This document shows positions 43,251 through 55,000 of a stretch of 64,000 nt of DNA, in pieces. How positions within the stretch are numbered: the stretch's first letter is position 1; each line of letters opens with the position of its first letter. The position numbers were made by a program, and so were the translations under genes. The DNA is from Penicillus capitatus (taxonomy: Eukaryota; Chlorophyta), in assembly GCA_965649825.1 (NCBI GenBank), contig OZ287705.1, positions 930,001 through 994,000 on the forward strand, given 5' to 3'. The notes beneath the pieces were generated by a model. The model was given only the letters and a program-made list of their open reading frames with translations. It was not told where the DNA came from and did not search any database.

Positions 43251-44224
43251 ATGGAGAGGACACGCCCCACACAAACGAAACTCGTGCAGTATCTCAAGAG
43301 CACATTGAGATTTTCGAGTCCCCGTGTCGAGAACGCACTTATCAGCGTCGACCGTAAGCACTTTGTCGAATCCAACATCCCGCTCTACGTCGTCTATCAG
43401 GTATGACTGTTACTATGCAGTCGGAGACCGAGTGGGGGAAGGAATGTCTGTATAGGATGTTCCCCTGCCAATTGGATTTGAGGAGACCATTTCGGCACCA
43501 CACATGCACGCAGCATGCTTGGAATTGCTGGAAGATCGTGCCAAAGAGCGTGCAAGGATATTGGATGTTGGATCAGGTGTGTGATCCGAAGGATGCTATC
43601 CGTCCGTCGACATCCTGCGATGCTACAGGGTCTGGCTACCTCACAGCTTCTCTCTCGATTTTGGCCGGTCCCGATAGTTTTGTCTTGGGTTAGAATACCT
43701 GGGGTCATCTGTGTGCAAGGACAGACAGTGAACAGCTGCGTTTAGGTGTGGAGAAGCACAAGGAGTTGGCAGAACAGTCGATTCTCAATATCCGCAACAG
43801 CAATCCAGACCTGTTGACGGGCTCACCGCCTCGTGTTCAGATTATGGCCGGCAATGCCCTTTCAGGCAAAGATACGGTTTTCTGATCTGACCTTCGACGA
43901 TGTGCCCCTTCGCAGATGTTCTTAACGATATGGAACCTTTTGATGCCATTCACGTGGGAGCCGCCGCAACGTCCATCCCAGACATTCTGGTGGAGAAGCT
44001 CAAACCTGGAGGACGCATGGTCATCCCCGTCGGGCCACGTACCGCATTCCAGGCACCAACCGTCCAATCGATCACTTCCGTTTCTGAGGCGAATGATGTG
44101 ACAGCAATTGCTGTGCATGGATAAAGATGATGAAGGAAGAGTGACGACGGAGTCTTTGATGCAAGTCCGCTATGTGCCTTTGACACGACCCACAGAAGGA
44201 CCCGGCTCGATTACTTTCAACTGA
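43251..44224 (+). CDS. PCMT: Protein-L-isoaspartate O-methyltransferase
   Basis: This enzyme repairs L-isoaspartyl residues in damaged proteins using S-adenosylmethionine. ATG 43251 opens a short N-terminal helix with [11 protein letters not shown] and [10 protein letters not shown]. After an intron near 43402-43455 come [18 protein letters not shown], the hallmark of the family, and LDVGSG-GYLTAS, the SAM motif split by an intron. Later exons give [38 protein letters not shown] and [10 protein letters not shown]. Two introns have GC rather than GT at the 5' end (43866-43915 and 44053-44104), both joining in the correct phase. The protein ends at 44222-44224. All key motifs are present. Confidence 0.9.
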
Positions 44225-44651
44225 GGGAGATCTCTCTTTCAATTTTGAACAACGACGCTCCACGACTTCTCTGTTGTCCAGTGATTTGATGGAGATGAAC
44301 CGTTCGTAACGTTTTTTTCCTTCAGCATTTTGTGTAATCTATGTGTTTATATGGCCGCCGCCCCTCCAATAGTTAAGGACGACAGCAGGCAACAGCAGTG
44401 ATGAGTAAGACGCGCCTGAATGTACTGTTGTTACTGTTCTTAGCACTGCTGCTGCTGTTCAGTGCAATCTTTCTCATTTTTAACTGTGCCGTAAATGTGT
44501 GCGATGGACTCCAGTTGTTCCCAGAGGATGTCCGTCCGTTGATGATAGGAGACAGACAGCAACGACATAATATTTTTGTAACATTCATGGTTCGTCTCTT
44601 ATTGGAATGCGCCATGACTATAGACTGGCACTATACAAGTGTCGATCAATC
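44225..44651. other. Convergent intergenic region
   Basis: These 427 bp lie between the PCMT stop and the ABCG stop. It includes a plus-strand frame starting with a long hydrophobic run (from 44401), which I do not accept as a gene. No other feature. Confidence 0.4.
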
Positions 44652-47600
44652 TCAGTACGATTTCTCTCTCTTTCTGAACATGATAACAGCAAATGACAAA
44701 GTTCTGGTCACAATACCCAAGACGACCAGCGCAACAATGGTGTACGGAAAATGACGAATATCATAATGCATCATATGAAGCGTTCCACATCGTTCGAGTG
44801 ACCATACACCGAAGAGCTGTTTGGCTTCCGAGATGATATAGGCTTCCAGTGCCCAGCGATGATAGAGGAAGGTACGAATGAAGGAAATCAATGGACTGGT
44901 CCGACCACGTGTGAGCAATGCATTCGACAAAACGAAGACGGCGGCTGTCAATTGAGCCGGTCCTGGCTTCAGAATCTACAAGACAGATGTCAGGGGAGAT
45001 GGCAGGAAGATAAGGGCGTGCCTTGGAGATGAGGTATCCAAATCCTGAGCAGCTGTAGATAAGGGCAGCCGTCACAAGGAACATCTCACCGAACAGAGCT
45101 CTGTGCTGAGCGTAGGAGTAATAGAGGGAGAGATAACAGAGTCCCTTGAGAATGCTCCCAACATCGCCAAAAAGTGCGGTAGCGCAGTAGTAGGCCAGCT
45201 TATTGAGTCCAGCTCTGGAATCGCGTAAGAATATGAGTTGGTTCTGGCTGAATGTGCGCAGCGAACCCACGGTTGTCATCAGAGCAATGGCAACGATGTT
45301 GTAATTCATGTCCGAAATGAAAGGATTCAATCTTCCTGAGCTTCGGGCGTCCGAAAGAATACCCAAGATCATTCCTGTTGGCGCACAGAGTGGAATAGAG
45401 CAGTAGGATGTGATCAGACAGGCAGACCTGAGACGGCATAGAGAGCATACTCTACAAAAATTCGCAACGCGGAGCGAGTACGTTCCAGCATGCAACGATA
45501 GAAACACATTGAGAACTGTGTCACCACACCAGGTGTTATACGCAATTCTTCGTCACCCGTGTTGTCAGATAGGATAGAAGTGTATCCGTTAAGTCGCCTC
45601 CTAGACACAGAGATATCAGACAAAGGCGAAGGATGGTGTGACATGGCAACGGTGTCCCCCGAATCGATTGGATGGCTTTGTACAACGCATCAATGGCGAT
45701 GCAGATGGGAAAGACCATAAGATAGAGACTCATCCACAGAGTGCTCCGGATACGATCGAAGAACCCAGCCTCCTCCAGGACAGTGTTGGCTGGATATTGA
45801 CCACTGGGTCGATCCGATTCACAAGAGATGTCGGCGTCTAACTGTGGCGGCTCTAGGAATCTGTAGCGGAAATCGTGTGTTTCCCACATGTCATTCAAGC
45901 TCTTATCGCGGGCAATGGGTGGGACTTTGGGTCGGGTGATGATGTCCAAGTAGACGTCGGCAGGATTCTCGTCCTCCGGGAATCGAAAACCCAATGAGCA
46001 AAAATACGTCTTGATCTCGGACTGCGGTCCAAAGTAGATCGTCCTGCCGTTTCTTCCCAGGAGCAAAACATCATCAAACATCTTCATAACGCGATTGCTC
46101 GGCTGATGGACAACAGCTGCACAGGTTACGCCCATGTGGGCAATTTTGGCCAAAGCGGACAGGACATGGCGACAAGATGTTGAATCCAAGCCACTTGTGG
46201 GCTCATCCAGAAACAAGACCCATGGGTCAGCAACAAGTTCCAGTCCAATATTGACCCGTTTTCGTTGTCCACCCGAAATCCCACGACTCTCTTCGTTTCC
46301 CACCAACTGATTTCGAACATCAACGAGGCCCAGCAGATGAATGGCACGATCAACAACAGCTAAGATGTCCTGTCGTTTCATGCGTTTTGTCAGACGGTAA
46401 CGGGCTGAAAATAATAGATTCTCTTCAACAGTCAGCTTGGGATGAATAATGTCATCTTGTGGGACGAAACCAGTCACTTTGCGGTATCTCTGCACAAGAC
46501 AGCTTCGGAAAACGGTCGATTGGCATACCGGTATCCAACCTTTAGCGTCGTGCGAGTCCCGTTGATGAGGATCAAGCCATTAGACATCGTGTACTCTCCC
46601 TGACACGCGAGATAACTCAACAAAGAAGTCTTTCCTGACAAAAGAGTGACAAATTCGACGATGGATAGGATGATATGGCCATTACCGCATCCGGATGGCC
46701 CCATCACGACGGTCAGTTTGGAGGATTCGAATTTGCCGGACGCTCCACAGACGACAAGTTTACCACCGGCACGCACTTTGAGAGAGAGCGCATAGAATTC
46801 AATAGTGATGGCATCGTAGTTAAGATCTTCGATAAGATGATCTTGCGAAGTTTCAGATTTCTGTTCATCCTCCGCATCGTTCTCTACGCAACACCATCGA
46901 TCATCACGCCTTCCGTACTCAAGAACACACCGTCTGGTCTCAGATCCATCGAAAGACTTGCCCAGACAGCCGGTGGATGTGCCGACGGTGGAGTGCGGAT
47001 TTCTGGGATCTCCGATGAACGGGTCAACGTGCGAGATAGATTCTGAGAGAAGGTCTGCAAAGCGATGATCTTGGGCAGGACGAATCCTCGGGTCTGATAT
47101 CTGGGATGTCCCCTTGCAAAGGCTGATCGAGAACGGGTGGCTGTATTGTCATCGCGAGTCGTCGTCGGTGCAACGACATCCCAATGCGGATGGACACCCC
47201 AACGGATCCGAATTCGTTCCCGTGCCGACAATCGTCTCAATATTCGGTTATAGTATCGCGAAGCTTGCCAAGTCACAGCCAGAAGTACAAACATAAGGGC
47301 GTCAAAGGCAAGACCGAAATAATCCTCAGGTAGACTTGTTCCTAAAACGCAGGTCCGTTGCGGCCGGATGCCACAGAGACGCTACCTTCTGGGCAGATGG
47401 TCATCAATGGGCATCTGGACTGTCGGATACTCCCCACGCGACAGAAATAGCCGCTGTCACATCGTTCTGGATTGTTGACAGTGTCTTCACAGTAATAACC
47501 ACTCGGGCAATAGATGTGCCCTGAAGCAGGGAACGGCATGTCAAGACAGAACGTCACATCACGGTGGTTGCTTACCCCTTGTACCGTTGACAGGAAAGAA

Positions 47601-48434
47601 AGCCGAACTTGGATTTGTATCCCATTTATCCGCTCCGCCACATCCCAATTCCGATCTCTCCTTGTAACCGTACGGAGAACAGACATTTTCATGCACGGAA
47701 TGATCCAGTCCATGCAACATGGACGGAGGGACTTCAGCGGAATGCGCCCTAAATCCAATCTCCTGTTCAGGTCTGCCAAAATCGCCTATCTTCACTTTGG
47801 GCAGTGAGCCCCCAATGGACACGGAATCATACAGTTCATCATCTGTGGACAGAAGAAGCCCTCGCAGCAAGCATGTGGTCCTTGTTCCGTCTGGAAGAAT
47901 CCAGGAAGGCATCCGTCTGTCGAGGTATGCCTACTCTCCGAACTGCATTTCTTAGACTCGGGGATCTTTTCGGGATCATCTGTTCGCAACACAAACTGAA
48001 ACGCACTTCTCACTCTGAATCTCACACTTTTGACGGTTTACTTGAAAGTACAGAATGAAGTCCTCTTCGTCATCACACATGTAGTCGACCATCCGATCCC
48101 AATTCCCACAAATCTCATCCTGTTGCGCCATTGACGTGTTTCCTCGAACGGTGCTCGTTTCCACGAGCTCTTCGGCCGGAAGGGCATTTCTCAGAAGTTG
48201 CAGCATCTCCAAGGGACTGTCGAAATCAAAGCAGAAACGCAGTTTCGAGATAGAATCGTAGAATCGTCCGAGGGCGAGGTCTTTCCATAAACGGTCCGCC
48301 AGGTAATGCGTCTCATCCGTTTCGACCTCCGTCGCGGCCCGGCGCTCCACCTCACGACGATCAATGGGGGATGACACTGCGCAGGTCAAGAAGATGAGAA
48401 GTGACAAGACACAACGGCGTCCAGTATATTTCAT
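44652..48434 (-). CDS. ABCG24/28-like half-size ABC transporter with Cys-rich ectodomain
   Basis: The chosen start, 48434, gives a signal peptide (MKYTGRRCVLSLLIFLTC); another ATG lies 5 codons upstream. A luminal/extracellular N-terminal domain rich in Cys follows, including IYCPSGYYCEDTV and CDSGYFCRVGS, a pattern shared with plant ABCG24/ABCG28. A first membrane segment is near 47300. The nucleotide-binding domain has Walker A split by an intron (VVMGPSGCG joined to KTSLLSYL), VTGFVPQDDIIHPKLTVEEN, signature RGISGGQRKRVN and Walker B WVLFLDEPTSGLDS. The six-helix ABC2 membrane domain follows, ending RWALEAYIISEAKQLFGVW and a last helix at 44652. There are at least eight introns. Substrate unknown; plant relatives affect lipid or small-molecule export. 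Confidence 0.85.
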
Positions 48435-48525
48435 ACTCTGTCGCCGCATCGTTTCAACAGGTCACGGTTCGGCGTGATAAAATGATGGACACACTGACGG
48501 GCTTAGTGATGGGACGTATTCTGCG

Positions 48526-49194
48526 ATGACCATACAGGCATCTATTGCGGATACCTTCTGGACAGAGGATGTCTATCCACCCTCAGATGACTCGTTCATT
48601 CTGGTCGACGCTTTGGCCAAACGCATGGCGCAGTGGACGTCGCTTCCTTTGTGGTGTCTTGAGGTTGGATGCGGAAGTGGGTTTGTTTGTGCATCACTTG
48701 CGCTGATGTTACGTGCACAGGCACATCGAGTGTTCTATATTTTTGCCACGGACGTCCATCCAAGCGCCGCGATCTGTACATTGGAGACGGCACGACGTCA
48801 TGGCGTTGAGGATTGCCTGGATGTCGTGGTGACTGAGTTTTGGGATGGACTCAAACATCCAAACGTCACATCACATTGGGATCTTATCGTGTTCAATCCA
48901 CCGTATGTGCCAACGCCAGATGCAGAAACTGAACGTCGAGGCATCCATGCCGCGTGGGCGGGTGGACTGGCGGGACGTCACATCATCGATGCGTTTCTCC
49001 GACGGGCAATTCTCGTCCTCTCCTCGCATCCATGCGAAATACTGATCGTCTTGATCGAGGAGAATAAACCACATGAGATTATCTCCTGGATGCGCGGTCT
49101 CCATTTTGTGGCCGAGGTCGTCCTACGACGGCGCGCCGATCAAGAAATGCTCTATGTACTGTCCATTCGCTCCAGCTGTCACATCCGTGGGTGA
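48526..49194 (+). CDS. N6AMT1: N6AMT1/HemK2 (Mtq2)-type methyltransferase
   Basis: A single exon encodes 222 residues. It has FWTEDVYPPSDDSFILVDAL (the EVYEPAEDSFLLLDAL-like start), SAM-binding CLEVGCGSGFV, and the catalytic NPPY in DLIVFNPPYVPTP. In yeast and human this enzyme, with TRM112, methylates the Gln of the GGQ loop in release factor eRF1, and human N6AMT1 also methylates histone H4 Lys12. All motifs are intact and the length is typical. It is divergent from the ABC transporter with 91 bp between starts. Confidence 0.9.
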   Translation: MTIQASIADTFWTEDVYPPSDDSFILVDALAKRMAQWTSLPLWCLEVGCGSGFVCASLALMLRAQAHRVFYIFATDVHPSAAICTLETARRHGVEDCLDVVVTEFWDGLKHPNVTSHWDLIVFNPPYVPTPDAETERRGIHAAWAGGLAGRHIIDAFLRRAILVLSSHPCEILIVLIEENKPHEIISWMRGLHFVAEVVLRRRADQEMLYVLSIRSSCHIRG

Positions 49195-49388
49195 TAGTAG
49201 ATTTAATTACGAACATAAAAGCTACGACAACAGACCCGACGTCCAGTCGTTGTGTTTGATTTAACATTTTGACGGCGTCGTTCGATTCAATCGCAGTATC
49301 GCTGTTTGGTAACGCTTCTTTGCGAAAACAGAAGATAAGCGATTCTCTGGCTGAGCCACCCGTCGCCACTACGACTCGACACGCAGCT

Positions 49389-49688
49389 ATGACGAATTTG
49401 TCGAAGGAAGTCCTGTTGCTGCACTGGAAAGATCTTTCTCCAGAAGACGCGGAGCGTCTGTTGGCGGTGTTGCCTGCTGCGCTGAGTCGAGTCTTTACAA
49501 AAGACGTGGTGAATCGACTGGAGCAGAACTGCCAACTGGAGCAATGTATTTTACAAGGGAGCCTCGGGCCCCTCAATGTCGCGAGAGCCGTTTTGGAAAA
49601 GCTTGCGCAAGGAGGATACGTCACGTCGGCCACGACGGACGCATTGCTAAACGGCTCCGCGACACCACCCTCCCCGTCTGCCAAGTGA
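49389..49688 (+). CDS. Uncharacterised small helical protein
   Basis: The first ATG is at 49389, giving 99 residues; the frame is open upstream to 49269, so an unseen first exon is possible. The product is helical and rich in Leu, Ala and Glu (LSPEDAERLLAVLPAALSRV), with a short disordered tail. No family was recognised. A similar-length protein could be a small complex subunit. Confidence 0.4.
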   Translation: MTNLSKEVLLLHWKDLSPEDAERLLAVLPAALSRVFTKDVVNRLEQNCQLEQCILQGSLGPLNVARAVLEKLAQGGYVTSATTDALLNGSATPPSPSAK

Positions 49689-50623
49689 CGGTCTCCACAC
49701 CCGGAATGGGAGGGATGACCGACCGATGGACTGACCTACCAACCGATTGATAACAACAACGATTCTTCATCCCTACCGACCGACCGACCGACCGACTTAC
49801 CGACCCATCGACTTACCGATTGTCCAATGATGATGATGACGTTTACGTAGTGTATGTTTGTTGTCGATGATGATTGCGTCTGTTTCTTTGAGTACGCTGG
49901 GCCCAGTCCGTCTTTCCGTTTCTGTCTGTCCGTACACATGTTGATTGACCCACTTTTGATATCACACCACCACAACCATCTCCTCGATCTGCTTTATGGT
50001 TTTTTAGTTCATTATGTCTGTGGACCGTTTTTTTGTAGAAATGCATGATAGTGGCACTTATGTTTGTCTATTTTTGGACGTTTGCTATGGAGTATATGTA
50101 TTATCCGTCAGCAAACAATGCGTACTGGGGGTGATGATGCGCGGTTACGGAAGCGAATGTTTTCATATGAATGTCACATTTCATCCTCATAACAACAAAG
50201 ATTAAAGAAATCTGTAGTCGATCAATGTGCCCTATGAAGGTCTGGGCAGTGATGCTGACCACTGCACTTTATGACACATTGAACACGCTGTCTGTCGACA
50301 CTGTTCGATTCGACAGGCTCTACTGCACATACAGCAACTACTACTTATCTGCTGCCTAGCCAATCTGTCGATTTCGCGACAAGTGCCACACTCTAGTGTG
50401 GAGGAGTACTTCGTCTGAGTGGTAAAGGTACCGTCGTGACGGCACACAACACATTGGGGTGGGAATGGATGTTTTCCATTACATAAAGGGGTGCTTTATG
50501 GGATGATTATGCATGCAATAGATTTAGAAGAGAGGATTCTCTGCCAAACATGTAAACATAGCAATGGGTCCGTGTGCTACAATCGTCGCCCCACACCAAC
50601 GAACGCTTCATTGGCCAACGCAG
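49689..50623. other. Long intergenic region with a degenerate GACC-type repeat
   Basis: About 930 bp. It starts with a run of GACC/CGAC units at 49716-49822 (five perfect copies near 49776-49795). The rest is T-rich and noncoding in all frames. Confidence 0.5.
49716..49822. repeat. (GACC)n-like simple repeat
   Basis: About 100 bp is enriched in GACC units, with a perfect core at about 49776-49795 and looser copies either side. It is probably a microsatellite in the 3' flank of the small gene. Confidence 0.75.
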
Positions 50624-51917
50624 ATGACGATCATCGATTTTGGCATCGTCTTCGATATCGATGGCGTTATCTATCGCGGCGGCGAAATCCTCCCCGGTGC
50701 AAAAGAGACGATCGAACAGGTACAAAGGCTTTTCGCTGTGAAGGCGCGGATGATAAGACGTCGGCTAGGTGACGGCCAGGGGCATTCCTCATCTCTATAT
50801 GACAAACAATGGGATGGAAACGGAAGGGAAACGCGCTGAGCGACTCGGCAAGCAACTCGGACTGCAGTTGTTACCAGAGAGATGTATTCTCTGCCACAGT
50901 GCTCTCAAAGTGCATGCATCATGTGATCGAGCACAGTTGAGATGAAAGGGTCTGTTCTCAGGCGGAAGCAGAAAAGGTGGGAGATGGACTGGTCCTCGTT
51001 ACAGGATTCTGTCGCATGGACTCCATCGAACTCATGCAAAGTGTGACTGACGACTGCGCTTAACTATATGACCTTCAATATTTGAATGTGCGTTGCTAGC
51101 TTTGGGATTCAAGAATGTCCAGACAATAGATGCCTATGCCGCTTGTCATCCAAACCTCTATCCACTTGGGCGTTACCCTGATGTGACAGATAGGTGTGAC
51201 CATGCATCGCCCAACGAGCTCGGGCGGATTTCTGCGGTATCAGGGCGTGGGCAAGTGCACCTGTTGACATGATCGTTGTGCTCGAGACGAGTCTCAATTG
51301 GGCACAGGACATTCAGATTATTTGCGACTTGATGATGCATCGAGGTTACACATCTCCAAAGCCAGAGAGTGAGACAAGGCAACAGCCTATACTCATTGGC
51401 TGCAATCTGGATCTAACATACATGGGAGCCTACGAGACTCCCCGATTGGGACCAGGAGCCTTTGTCGAGGCCCTCTGTCTTATCTACAAACACGTATGTG
51501 AGACATACCCAGAGAGTGCCATGTAAGCTGCGGGTATGTTCGTGCAGCTGACCAAGGGTGAGGCATTGCAATTTGTGAAGCATGGAAAACCGCACGCTCC
51601 CATGTATCGACTTGCCGAGCAGAGACTCCGGCAACAGATCGCACATCGACAGGCATCTGAACCTCAACTCCGTGACCTCGCACCCTCCTCGAATCTTTGC
51701 CTTGAGTGTCTGCCGTTTAGGAAGGATCTATGCCATAGGTGATAATCCACAGAGTGATATCCGTGGAGCGAATGATGCAGGCAGTCATTGGACGAGCATC
51801 CTTGTGCGTACAGGATGCTTTCGTGGAAGAGACAATGATCCAACAGACCCCGCTCATTACGTTGTTCAAGATGTCACCGAAGCACTGGACCTCATCCTGC
51901 GCCTTGAAAACAGATAA
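50624..51917 (+). CDS. HDHD5/CECR5-like HAD hydrolase
   Basis: This is a haloacid dehalogenase superfamily, class IIA hydrolase. ATG 50624 opens MTIIDFGIVFDIDGVIYRGG (catalytic FDxDG); an ATG at 50564 in the same frame would add 20 residues and could supply an organelle leader. A 49-nt intron joins ETIEQ to VTARGIPHLYMTNNGMET. Later exons give RCILCHSALK, LVLVTGFCRMDS, LGFKNVQTIDAY, VVLETSLNWAQDIQ, GCNLDLTYMGAYETPRLG and GKPHAPMYRLAEQRLRQQI. The last has the metal-binding motif AIGDNPQSDIRGAND and ends at 51917. The order of motifs and cap domain match animal and fungal HDHD5. The substrate of this family is not established. Confidence 0.82.
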
Positions 51918-52070
51918 AACAGATAGACACATACATGATTGTCAATGCTCTCTAAACTAAAAAACTGTTTCAATACAGGCAGTAACGCATTCCATCGCCC
52001 GCCCCTCGACCTGGACATCCACAATGTACACCGCAAACTTGACTTCCGTTTCTAATCTCGTCTATCTTCA

Positions 52071-55000
52071 TCATTCGGTCCTCCTAACACACAGCGGTCT
52101 TAAGGAGAGGGTATGGAGAGGGACGGGTGTGGTACTGGGAAGCGCAGAGGGGGGTTGAATCGATAAGATCAGTTGTTTCAGATCTCTGATTTCTTGACGG
52201 AGTTGCGTGAAATCGCTCGATCCACGCTCTTTTGCATCTCTGAGCTCCTCGCGCATTCTTCTCTGGATATCGACGAGGCGTCCTTCCCATTCTGCCTCTT
52301 CCAGTTTCGATTGGAAATTTGGAACCAGAATGTGAAGATAGGGATCGATCTTATCACTAAACAGCAAACACATGATACTTAACACGCATCGTATGATGCT
52401 CACTTTATCTCTTTCTTTCTCTTTTGCGACAGGCCCATCTCCATGTCTTGAATAACGGCTGCTCTTTTCTGACAGAAGAGTGTTTTCTCGTGGTTCTTTA
52501 CACGATCGAAGCTATCGCCCATAATGGCAATTAGGAGATTGAGGAGGACGATAGCGACAGCTGCAAGGAAGATAAACATCATGGTCAGTGCCAGCACTTG
52601 CGTTCCTTCTTCATTGTCACTGCTGTAGATGGAATCCATAATTTCACCGATGTCGCTGAGCATCAATCTGAAGACGGTCAAGAGAGAAGCGATTGGGTTA
52701 CTGAAGCCAAGGCTTTTCTTATCGTGCAGACTGTTGTTCACAGCTTCCAGCATTTTAACCTGCACGTTACAGGCACAGAAACCAGCGTCACAGTAGAAGC
52801 CATCATCGCTTTGAGATGGAACGGCTGAGTCTTCGAGCTCTCCACTGTCCTCTGCATAGGGTGCTGACATGCTGGCCGCACAGGATGCACACAAACCGGG
52901 TTCTATAGAAGGCAGTGAGTATTCATTAGTATCGTCGTCGGCCAACAGGACAAAGAAGGCGACACCGAAGCCGACGAGAAATGCCACAAGGACGAAGAGA
53001 AACCAGCGAATGTCCTTCACAATCTCTCGGATCATAACAACCATAGGGCCTGTCGATTTAAAGGCTTGGGCATAATAGAGAAGCTTGACCCAGAGCAGCA
53101 CAGATGCCGTTGCCATGAAACCGATGACCAGTTGCGATTCTTCCCCTTGTCGCCGTATACTGGCCAATGGGAGAAATACAACGACCACAATGTAGGAACT
53201 GAATTCGATCCACTTCATGTAATCTGTCATGTAATAGCTGATTCCAGTATACTGACGTTCCATCCAGAGGGTGTGAAATTGCTTAAACAGACGAATGAGA
53301 TTGCCCGTTCCGACGCTGACAACTAAGATCAGAGATGCGATCGATCCATTCGTGTCGAAAAACCGACGGTTGTATCCGGTGTAAATGCAGCAGCTGGTGA
53401 AGGAGATCAGTAGAATGAGATAATGGAATAAATCTTCCAGCAGCAAACGGCGTGCGTAGGTCTGGAATTTAAAGTTGATGACGCCCATAACCAGATCCGA
53501 GCCAAAAATGCTGTGCGGTGCACGATCAAAGAGCAATGGCTGCAGAATGCCTTCTCTCGACATCTTGGCAATATTGGGATAGGGCACGACCTAATACAGC
53601 ACACATGACTCCGTCGCATGGCGGCGGTCATCACACAATTGTCTGCGATTACCTTTGCCTCTGCCGAGATGCAGGAATTGAGTAACTTGTCTGGAAGATT
53701 CTTCATTGTCTGATGTTCTGTGTTCTTCCACATCTCTTGGATGTATTGTTGCGAAGCGACCAGTCTTTTGTCGGTAAACACGCCGAGGTAGTCATTCTGT
53801 TTTCGCAGATATCCTTCAGAGACACTCACCACGCCAAGAGACTTGATAAATTTGCGGCTCTTGAAGAGATACAACACCAATGCCGGATATTTATAAGACA
53901 ATCGGATTAAGGAACTCTCCATAATCGTTGCGAACGCAGTATCTGTCGTCGCACCATCCGTCAGGGCTTGAAGCAGAACCTAGAACATCGACATCGAAAC
54001 AACAGACCCGACCTGAGCGTCATCTCACTTCAAGGATATCGGGGGAACGAATGTCGACTGCCAAATCGATGACATTGGGCGTTGGGTCTTCTGTGACACT
54101 GCTGAGGGTGTGTTGAGTGATGGAACCCTGAAAGGCAAGTTTAACCTTGAACTCCAGAGCCCATGCGATCAAGTGCTTCAGCATCTCTGTCCTCTTCTGA
54201 TTCACACAGGCCATGACAAGTGTCATACCATGCTCGTAGGGGTGATTCAGCAACGATGGTCCATACTCGTTCAGTTTGGCATAGATAAATTCTCGACTGG
54301 GACAACAGGGACCATCCAGAAGAGCCCTTCTCTGTTGAATGACGCTCTTGTAAGTAAAATGTGTTCCCCAGACGACGAGTTGGTTCTTGTTGTCAAGCGC
54401 TGCGCACTTGCAGGTTTCCGGCGACAGCGCGGTGAACTTCTTGTCTTCTAATTCAAAGGGCAATCGCATTTGCTTCGATGTACGCTCACCTCTCACATGC
54501 ACGATCTTCCACGTCTGCTGTCTCTTTATCGTGTCGTTGGCACATCTCGCTGAAGATTCGTCGGTGTTCGGAGGATCTTCTCTGAAGTCGATTTCTGGGT
54601 AGTCACTGGATGGCTGAGGATCATCGTTGATGCACTGGTCGAATACTGGCACGCGTCCCTGCTTCATAAACATATCATCGGTGCTCTCATCCACCATTCC
54701 CGACATGAGAATCCACTCACTATCCGCCGAGAAGATAAAGGTCTCGGGATACCAGATCGAATCGAGATTCAGATCTTCTAACGTTGTCTGCGGATGAGCA
54801 GTAATTGGCTGTCCCTCCTTCGTGAAGCCGACGATGCAGTAATCTCCTCTCGGTGCCAACAGAGGATAGAATCCGCTTCCAGGTGCTTGGAAGATCGGGA
54901 TCTTGTAGTCTAGTGTACGGATCTCTCTTCGGTACACGACATCCCAGATTCTGACGTGATGCATATTGGTCATGAGCACGGCAATCTTGCCGTCTTTTGA

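Noticed and set aside
44401-44754. Plus-strand 118-codon frame starting with a long Leu-rich hydrophobic run
   Set aside because: It overlaps the last 100 bp of the ABC transporter, has no recognisable domain, and its hydrophobic run arises from a CTG/TTG-repeat-like stretch.
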